Source: DASRQK01 sp040392005 (GTDB taxonomy: Bacteria > Bacteroidota > Bacteroidia > Sphingobacteriales > Sphingobacteriaceae). Taken from it: DNA of 9,358 bases. The stretch is taken from positions 1 to 9,358 of the forward strand of contig JBEBWT010000058.1 in the NCBI GenBank assembly GCA_040392005.1. The letters run 5' to 3'. The notes beneath the pieces were generated by a model. The model was given only the letters and a program-made list of their open reading frames with translations, was not told the DNA's origin and searched no databases. Positions 5,585 to 9,358 of the stretch are shown one piece after another. A program made the translations under genes and the position numbers. Numbering within the stretch: position 1 is the first letter of the stretch; the number at the start of each line of letters is the position of its first letter.

Positions 5585-7312
5585 CCTGATTTCTGATACG
5601 CTGCTGCCCTGGGGGACCATGGGGAATACATTGTTTTCCTTGCCCACCATGACTTCCAGCAGATAGGCTCCATCATGGTTGATCATGGTTTCCAATGCCT
5701 TTCTCAAATCCTCCCGCTCCGTTACACTTGCTCCGGGAATGCCATAGCCATCGGCCACCCGGACAAAATCCGGACTCGTGATATTGACAAAGGAATATCT
5801 TCTGTCGTTGAAAAGCTGTTGCCATTGCCGTACCATGCCGAGGAATTGGTTGTTGAGGATCAGTACCTTTACCTTTGCTCCGAATTGCATAATGGTACCC
5901 AGTTCCTGTATGCTCATCTGAATCCCTCCATCACCCACAATGGCGATCACCTGCTTTTCGGGAGCGCCGTACCAGGCCCCAATGGCAGCCGGCAGACCGA
6001 AACCCATGGTTCCCAGACCCCCGGAAGTCACATTGCTCCGGGTGTGATTGAATTTTGCATAACGGCAACTCACCATCTGATGCTGGCCGACATCGGTCAC
6101 GATCACCGCATCCCCTCCAGTCAGCTCATTCAGGATCTCAACCACTTCACCCATAGTCAGGATCTCGGACTCCGGATGCAGTTCTGCCTGAATGACTTCC
6201 CTGATTTCTTCTTTTTCCAGGCTCCCGAAGCGCTCCAGCCATTGGGGGTGGGATTTTTTCTCTGCCAGTCTGGTCAGCAGGGGCAGCGTCTCCTTGCAAT
6301 CTCCCCAGACCGGCACTGTTGCTTTGACATTTTTGTCGATTTCTGCCGGATCAATATCCAGATGCACGACTTTGGCCTGTTTGGCATATTTGTCCAACCG
6401 GCCGGTCACCCGGTCATCAAATCGCATGCCGATGGCGATCAGCACATCACAGTCATTGGTGAGTACATTGGGGGCGTAATTTCCGTGCATGCCCAGCATC
6501 CCTACATGCAGCGGATGATCGGTGGGCAAAGCGCCCAACCCCAGTGCAGTTGCCGCAGCCGGAATACCTGTCTTCTCAATAAAATCCCTGAATTCCTGCT
6601 CGGCCCTACCGAGGATCACCCCCTGCCCGAATAGGACAAAAGGTTTTTCGGCCTGATTGATGAGATCAGCAGCCTGTTGTACATATTCCTGTCTGATCAG
6701 GGGTTTGGGCCGGTAGCTACGGATATGGGAGCAGGGCTGATAGCCTGCATAATCAAATACCTGGAGTTGGGCATTTTTGGTAATATCGATCAGTACCGGT
6801 CCCGGTCTGCCGGTACGGGCAATATAAAAGGCTTTTGCCAGAGCCCCCGGAATTTCCGATGCATCGGTGACCTGATAATTCCATTTGGTGACCGGGGTGG
6901 TTATATTAATAATGTCGGTTTCCTGAAATGCGTCCGTGCCCAGCAGGTGCGCAAATACCTGTCCGGTAATGCAGACTACCGGGGTGCTGTCTATCATTGC
7001 GTCCGCCAATCCGGTGACCAGGTTGGTAGCCCCGGGTCCGCTGGTCGCAAAGACTACCCCGGTCCTGCCGGAAGTACGGGCAAAACCCTGTGCGGCATGG
7101 ATGCCTCCCTGCTCATGGCGCACCAGAATATGCTGAAATTTGTCCATATAATCGTAGAGGGCATCATAAATGGGCATGATAGCTCCACCGGGATAACCAA
7201 AAATGGTCTCCACGGACTCTGCCAATAAAGCATTCAGTACGGCCTGGGACCCATTGATCTTTGTGGTTCCCCCGGGAGCGGTCTGTTGTTCCGGTACTAC
7301 CAATGTGTTCAT
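5576..7312 (-). CDS. ilvB: acetolactate synthase catalytic (large) subunit
   Basis: This thiamine-diphosphate and FAD enzyme condenses pyruvate with pyruvate or 2-ketobutyrate, the committed step to valine, leucine and isoleucine. It has 578 residues in the usual three domains: the N-terminal PYR domain with catalytic E67 in RHEQGG and GTDAFQE (125-131), the central FAD-binding domain with MRFDDRVTG (296-304), and the C-terminal PP domain with the thiamine-diphosphate/Mg2+ motif from GDG (460-462) to NN (487-488). W497 in VRQWQ is typical of acetohydroxyacid synthases rather than other enzymes of this superfamily. The position matching the plant herbicide-site proline is F120 and that matching the plant serine near the C-terminus is Q568; both vary in bacteria. 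It lies 35 bp after ilvD and 98 bp before its partner ilvN. The ATG start gives a short variable N-terminus before INGSQAVL. Confidence 0.98.
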   Translation of the reverse strand: MNTLVVPEQQTAPGGTTKINGSQAVLNALLAESVETIFGYPGGAIMPIYDALYDYMDKFQHILVRHEQGGIHAAQGFARTSGRTGVVFATSGPGATNLVTGLADAMIDSTPVVCITGQVFAHLLGTDAFQETDIINITTPVTKWNYQVTDASEIPGALAKAFYIARTGRPGPVLIDITKNAQLQVFDYAGYQPCSHIRSYRPKPLIRQEYVQQAADLINQAEKPFVLFGQGVILGRAEQEFRDFIEKTGIPAAATALGLGALPTDHPLHVGMLGMHGNYAPNVLTNDCDVLIAIGMRFDDRVTGRLDKYAKQAKVVHLDIDPAEIDKNVKATVPVWGDCKETLPLLTRLAEKKSHPQWLERFGSLEKEEIREVIQAELHPESEILTMGEVVEILNELTGGDAVIVTDVGQHQMVSCRYAKFNHTRSNVTSGGLGTMGFGLPAAIGAWYGAPEKQVIAIVGDGGIQMSIQELGTIMQFGAKVKVLILNNQFLGMVRQWQQLFNDRRYSFVNITSPDFVRVADGYGIPGASVTEREDLRKALETMINHDGAYLLEVMVGKENNVFPMVPQGSSVSEIRLK

Positions 7313-7347
7313 ATTATTTTGTTTTTGAGGATTTCTATTCTATTTTT

Positions 7348-9042
7348 TTATTCATCCGTGACACAACCTGCCGCCGCGTCCGAAACCGAACGGGCATACT
7401 TATAAAGGACTCCACGGCTCACTTTCAACGCCGGCTGTTTCCAGTGCTTGCGCCTTTCGGCAATTTCTTCCGGACTGACCAGTAGTTCTATATTATTATT
7501 GACGGCATCGATCAGGATGCGGTCATTGTCCTGCACCAGCCCGATCAGCCCCCCATCATAAGCCTCAGGGGTAATGTGTCCCACCACAAAGCCATGCGTC
7601 CCCCCACTGAAACGCCCGTCGGTGATCAGGGCTACACTTTTGCCCAATCCGGTCCCGATGATGGCCGAAGTGGGTTTGAGCATTTCCGGCATACCCGGTG
7701 CTCCTTTGGGTCCCTCATTCTTGATAACCACCACATCGCCGGGCCTCACGCGGCCGCCGGACAGACCCGCAATCAGCTCCTTTTCTCCGTCAAACACCCG
7801 TGCCGGCCCCTCAAAACGTTCTCCTTCCTTGCCCGAAATCTTGGCCACACTGCCTTTTTCGGCCAGATTGCCATACAGGATCTGCAAGTGGCCGGTCGCT
7901 TTGAGCGGATCGTGCAGGGGACGGATAATGGGCTGATCAATTTCATTGATGGGCGTTACTTCCCGCAGATTTTCTTCCACGGTCCGGCCGGTGACCGTCA
8001 GGCATTCCCCGTGAAGCAGCCCCTCATTGAGCAGGTACTTCATCACCGCCGGCACTCCCCCGTATTTGTGCAGATCCTGCATCAGATAACGACCGCTGGG
8101 TTTGAAGTCTGCCAGCACCGGGGTCTGATCGCTCATGTGCTGAAAATCATCCTGCGTGATATCAACGCCCACACTCTTGCCGATCGCGATAAAGTGTAGC
8201 ACAGCATTGGTGCTGCCTCCCAGGATGATGATCACCCTCAAAGCGTTTTCAAAAGCCTTCCGGGTCATAATATCAGTGGGTTTGATGTCTTTTTCCAGTA
8301 AGATCCGGATGTAGCGACCGGCTTCCAAACACTCTTGTTGTTTCTCCGGACTGACGGCCGGATTGGAGGAGGAGTAGGGGAGGCTCATGCCCAGCGCCTC
8401 GATGGCGGAGGCCATCGTATTGGCGGTGTACATACCCCCGCAGGCACCGGCGCCCGGGCAGGTATGCTTGATGATCCCCATAAAATCTTCCTCAGACAAC
8501 TCGCCCGCTATTTTCTGTCCCAGTGCCTCGAAGGCAGACACGATATTCAACTCCTGCCCCTGATAATATCCCGGTGCAATGGTACCTCCATATACCATCA
8601 GTGACGGCCGGTTCAGCCGACCCATTGCCATGATCGAACCGGGCATATTTTTATCGCATCCGGGGATGGCAATCAGACCATCATAATATTGGCCACCACA
8701 GATCGCCTCAATACTGTCTGCAATAATATCCCGGCTCACCAGGGAATACCGCATGCCATCGGTCCCATTGCTCATTCCGTCACTGACCCCGATGGTATTG
8801 AAGACCAGCCCCACCGAATCATGTTGCCATACCCCTTTTTTTACTTCCTGCGCCAGATCATTGAGATGCATATTGCAGGTGTTCCCATCATAACCCATAC
8901 TGGCAATCCCCACCTGCGGTTTTTGCATATCTTCATCAGTCAGCCCGATCCCGTACAGCATGGCCTGTGCGGCTGGTTGGGTCTTGTCCTGTGTGAATAC
9001 TTTACTATACTTGTTCAGTTCGTTTTTTTCTGTCTTTTGCAT
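7348..9042 (-). CDS. ilvD: dihydroxy-acid dehydratase
   Basis: This iron-sulfur enzyme dehydrates the two dihydroxy acids made by IlvC to 2-ketoisovalerate and 2-keto-3-methylvalerate. It has 564 residues, shorter than E. coli IlvD (616) but usual for several Bacteroidota groups. Three cysteines, C56 (NTCNMH), C129 (GCDKNMPG) and C201 (GACGGMYTANTM), are placed as in [2Fe-2S]-type members. K131 corresponds to the carbamylated Mg2+-binding lysine and S479 in GRFSGGTHG to the catalytic serine. Sugar-acid dehydratases (Edd and relatives) share the fold, but the neighbours and the NTCN and GCDKNMPG context favour IlvD. The ATG at 9042 has no Shine-Dalgarno sequence, and the first ~15 residues are variable and charged. 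It is the first gene of the cluster, preceded by a long A/T-rich region. Confidence 0.97.
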   Translation of the reverse strand: MQKTEKNELNKYSKVFTQDKTQPAAQAMLYGIGLTDEDMQKPQVGIASMGYDGNTCNMHLNDLAQEVKKGVWQHDSVGLVFNTIGVSDGMSNGTDGMRYSLVSRDIIADSIEAICGGQYYDGLIAIPGCDKNMPGSIMAMGRLNRPSLMVYGGTIAPGYYQGQELNIVSAFEALGQKIAGELSEEDFMGIIKHTCPGAGACGGMYTANTMASAIEALGMSLPYSSSNPAVSPEKQQECLEAGRYIRILLEKDIKPTDIMTRKAFENALRVIIILGGSTNAVLHFIAIGKSVGVDITQDDFQHMSDQTPVLADFKPSGRYLMQDLHKYGGVPAVMKYLLNEGLLHGECLTVTGRTVEENLREVTPINEIDQPIIRPLHDPLKATGHLQILYGNLAEKGSVAKISGKEGERFEGPARVFDGEKELIAGLSGGRVRPGDVVVIKNEGPKGAPGMPEMLKPTSAIIGTGLGKSVALITDGRFSGGTHGFVVGHITPEAYDGGLIGLVQDNDRILIDAVNNNIELLVSPEEIAERRKHWKQPALKVSRGVLYKYARSVSDAAAGCVTDE

Positions 9043-9049
9043 ATTTGTG

Positions 9050-9082
9050 GATCTCTCGCCGATCTCTTACCGATCATCTAAT
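9050..9082. repeat. short tandem repeat in the ilvD leader
   Basis: Two adjacent 11-mers, gatctctcgcc (9050-9060) and gatctcttacc (9061-9071), differ at two positions. A weaker third unit starting gatc follows (9072-9082). They lie in the presumed 5' leader, ending about 8 bases before the ilvD start codon on the minus strand. No hairpin or function is evident. Confidence 0.6.
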
Positions 9083-9093
9083 ATTTACTTTTT

Positions 9094-9125
9094 CCAAGGT
9101 AAACCCTTTGTTGAAATTTGGCAAT
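9094..9125 (-). promoter_or_regulatory. candidate Bacteroidota-type promoter for ilvD
   Basis: On the minus strand ATTG (9125-9122) is followed after exactly 20 bases by TACCTTGG (9101-9094). This is one mismatch in each element from TTTG-N20-TAnnTTTG. Transcription would start near 9087, giving a leader of about 45 bases. A second, weaker -7-like element, AATATTTG (9141-9134), lies just upstream. The region is A/T-rich, so chance matches are possible. Confidence 0.4.
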
Positions 9126-9146
9126 AGCCGAATCAAATATTTTAAA

Positions 9147-9163
9147 TTAGAATATAATTCTAA
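9147..9163. repeat. short A/T-rich dyad upstream of ilvD
   Basis: The perfect 7-bp arms ttagaat (9147-9153) and attctaa (9157-9163) flank a 3-base spacer. It lies about 20 bp upstream of the promoter candidate, a place suited to a regulator site. Base composition alone could produce it. Confidence 0.35.
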
Positions 9164-9186
9164 ATATTTTTATTTATCAGAATAAT

Positions 9187-9206
9187 ATATTGAAAAATAT
9201 CAATAT
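9187..9206. repeat. second A/T-rich dyad upstream of ilvD
   Basis: The perfect 7-bp arms atattga (9187-9193) and tcaatat (9200-9206) flank a 6-base spacer. Like the dyad at 9147-9163 it could be an operator or just A/T-rich sequence. The two dyads do not share an obvious half-site. Confidence 0.35.
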
Positions 9207-9229
9207 TTATTCAGTGTTATTGTAATGAT

Positions 9230-9280
9230 TTGAACCAAATCCAATTTTGGTCTTTGGTTCAACACCTTCTTTTTTTTTTG
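9230..9280 (+). terminator. hairpin followed by T10, plus-direction terminator-like
   Basis: The perfect 10-bp arms ttgaaccaaa (9230-9239) and tttggttcaa (9253-9262) enclose a 13-base loop that itself contains ccaattttgg. In the plus direction the hairpin is followed by caccttc and then ten T residues (9270-9279), a strong terminator-like form. No plus-strand gene is visible to its left. In the minus direction there is no U-tract after the hairpin. It could also be an operator-sized dyad or lie across the end of a minus-strand gene. Confidence 0.4.
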
Positions 9281-9358
9281 TTCCGGCCGATTTTCTGCGT
9301 GAAATCCGGATTTTGACAAAGAAATTTCTGGATCAACCCAATAAAATCAGAGGCCTTT
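9259..9358 (-). CDS. possible C-terminal end of a gene entering from the right
   Basis: One minus-strand frame is open from the right edge to a TGA at 9261-9259, about 32 residues (KASDFIGLIQKFLCQNP and onward) ending in a lysine/arginine-rich stretch encoded by the A10 run. The base composition of 9281-9358 is clearly less A/T-rich than 9082-9230, which hints at coding DNA. A plus-strand frame across the same stretch is also open (reading PADFLREIRILTKKFLDQP), but it has no convincing start. I do not recognise either sequence, so both direction and reality are uncertain. Confidence 0.25.
   Translation of the reverse strand, partial: KASDFIGLIQKFLCQNPDFTQKIGRNKKKRRC

Larger units (their letters stand above)
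9043..9358. other. upstream region of the ilv cluster
   Basis: This 316-bp stretch contains no firmly supported gene. Positions 9082-9230 are very A/T-rich and hold the ilvD promoter candidate and two dyads. Positions 9230-9280 hold the hairpin and T10 run. Positions 9281-9358 have a more coding-like composition. I looked for a branched-chain-rich leader peptide and saw none: the only short ORF, starting ATG at 9077 and overlapping the ilvD start out of frame, encodes a basic peptide with two isoleucines and no leucine or valine. No T-box-like feature was recognised. Confidence 0.7.

Noticed and set aside
5675..6634. A 319-codon open frame on the plus strand opposite ilvB
   Set aside because: It lies wholly antisense to a fully motif-supported ilvB, its translation is rich in His, Gln and Cys and matches no family I know, and it has no promoter or start context. 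It is a shadow of the ilvB codon pattern.
7576..8199. A 207-codon open frame on the plus strand opposite ilvD
   Set aside because: It is antisense to ilvD, which shows all its catalytic residues; low-complexity-like composition and no start signal.
9040..9077. A possible leader peptide starting ATG at 9077 that overlaps the ilvD start
   Set aside because: It is short and basic, with no leucine or valine and only two isoleucines, so it does not look like a branched-chain attenuator peptide; no mutually exclusive hairpins were seen with it.

Overview
The window carries most of a branched-chain amino acid biosynthesis cluster. Every confidently called gene lies on the minus strand. Read in the direction of transcription (right to left) the order is ilvD, ilvB, ilvN, a DinB-superfamily gene, ilvC, leuC, leuD and leuB, with leuB cut off by the left edge. 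The likely source is a member of the Bacteroidota. The reasons are the ilvD-ilvB-ilvN-ilvC plus leuCD-leuB layout, a short (about 350-residue) fungal-like ketol-acid reductoisomerase, A/T-rich start regions that mostly lack Shine-Dalgarno sequences, and a promoter of the Bacteroidota form (TTTG-N20-TAnnTTTG-like) before leuC. The 564-residue IlvD fits Flavobacteriia, Cytophagia or Sphingobacteriia-like groups better than Bacteroidales. No genus is claimed.

Region 9043-9358 is an A/T-rich upstream region with a candidate ilvD promoter, several dyads, a hairpin followed by a T10 run in the plus direction, and possibly the end of another gene at the right edge. Region 4376-9042 holds ilvD, ilvB, ilvN and the DinB-family gene, with gaps of 35, 98 and 34 bp, followed after 87 bp by ilvC (3242-4288). 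These look like one transcription unit. The 98-bp and 87-bp gaps each contain direct repeats with a 26-bp period just downstream of the preceding stop codon.

Region 2920-3241 is a 322-bp gap with two perfect inverted repeats (arms of 14 and 20 bp) and a good leuC promoter candidate. This suggests that ilv transcription ends, or is attenuated, after ilvC and that leuCDB starts separately. Region 1-2919 holds leuC, leuD and leuB. leuD and leuB overlap by 4 bp (ATGA), and leuB has an AGGAG ribosome binding site.

IlvBN makes acetolactate or acetohydroxybutyrate, IlvC reduces and isomerises it, and IlvD dehydrates the product to the 2-keto acids. LeuCD and LeuB then process the isopropylmalate made from ketoisovalerate. 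leuA (isopropylmalate synthase), ilvE and ilvA are not in the window; leuA may lie beyond the left edge. The enzymes all look intact and ordinary. The points worth a second look are the DinB-family gene inside the operon, the hairpin pair between ilvC and leuC, the period-26 repeats, and the plus-direction terminator-like hairpin upstream of ilvD. I saw no mobile element, CRISPR array, tRNA or rRNA.
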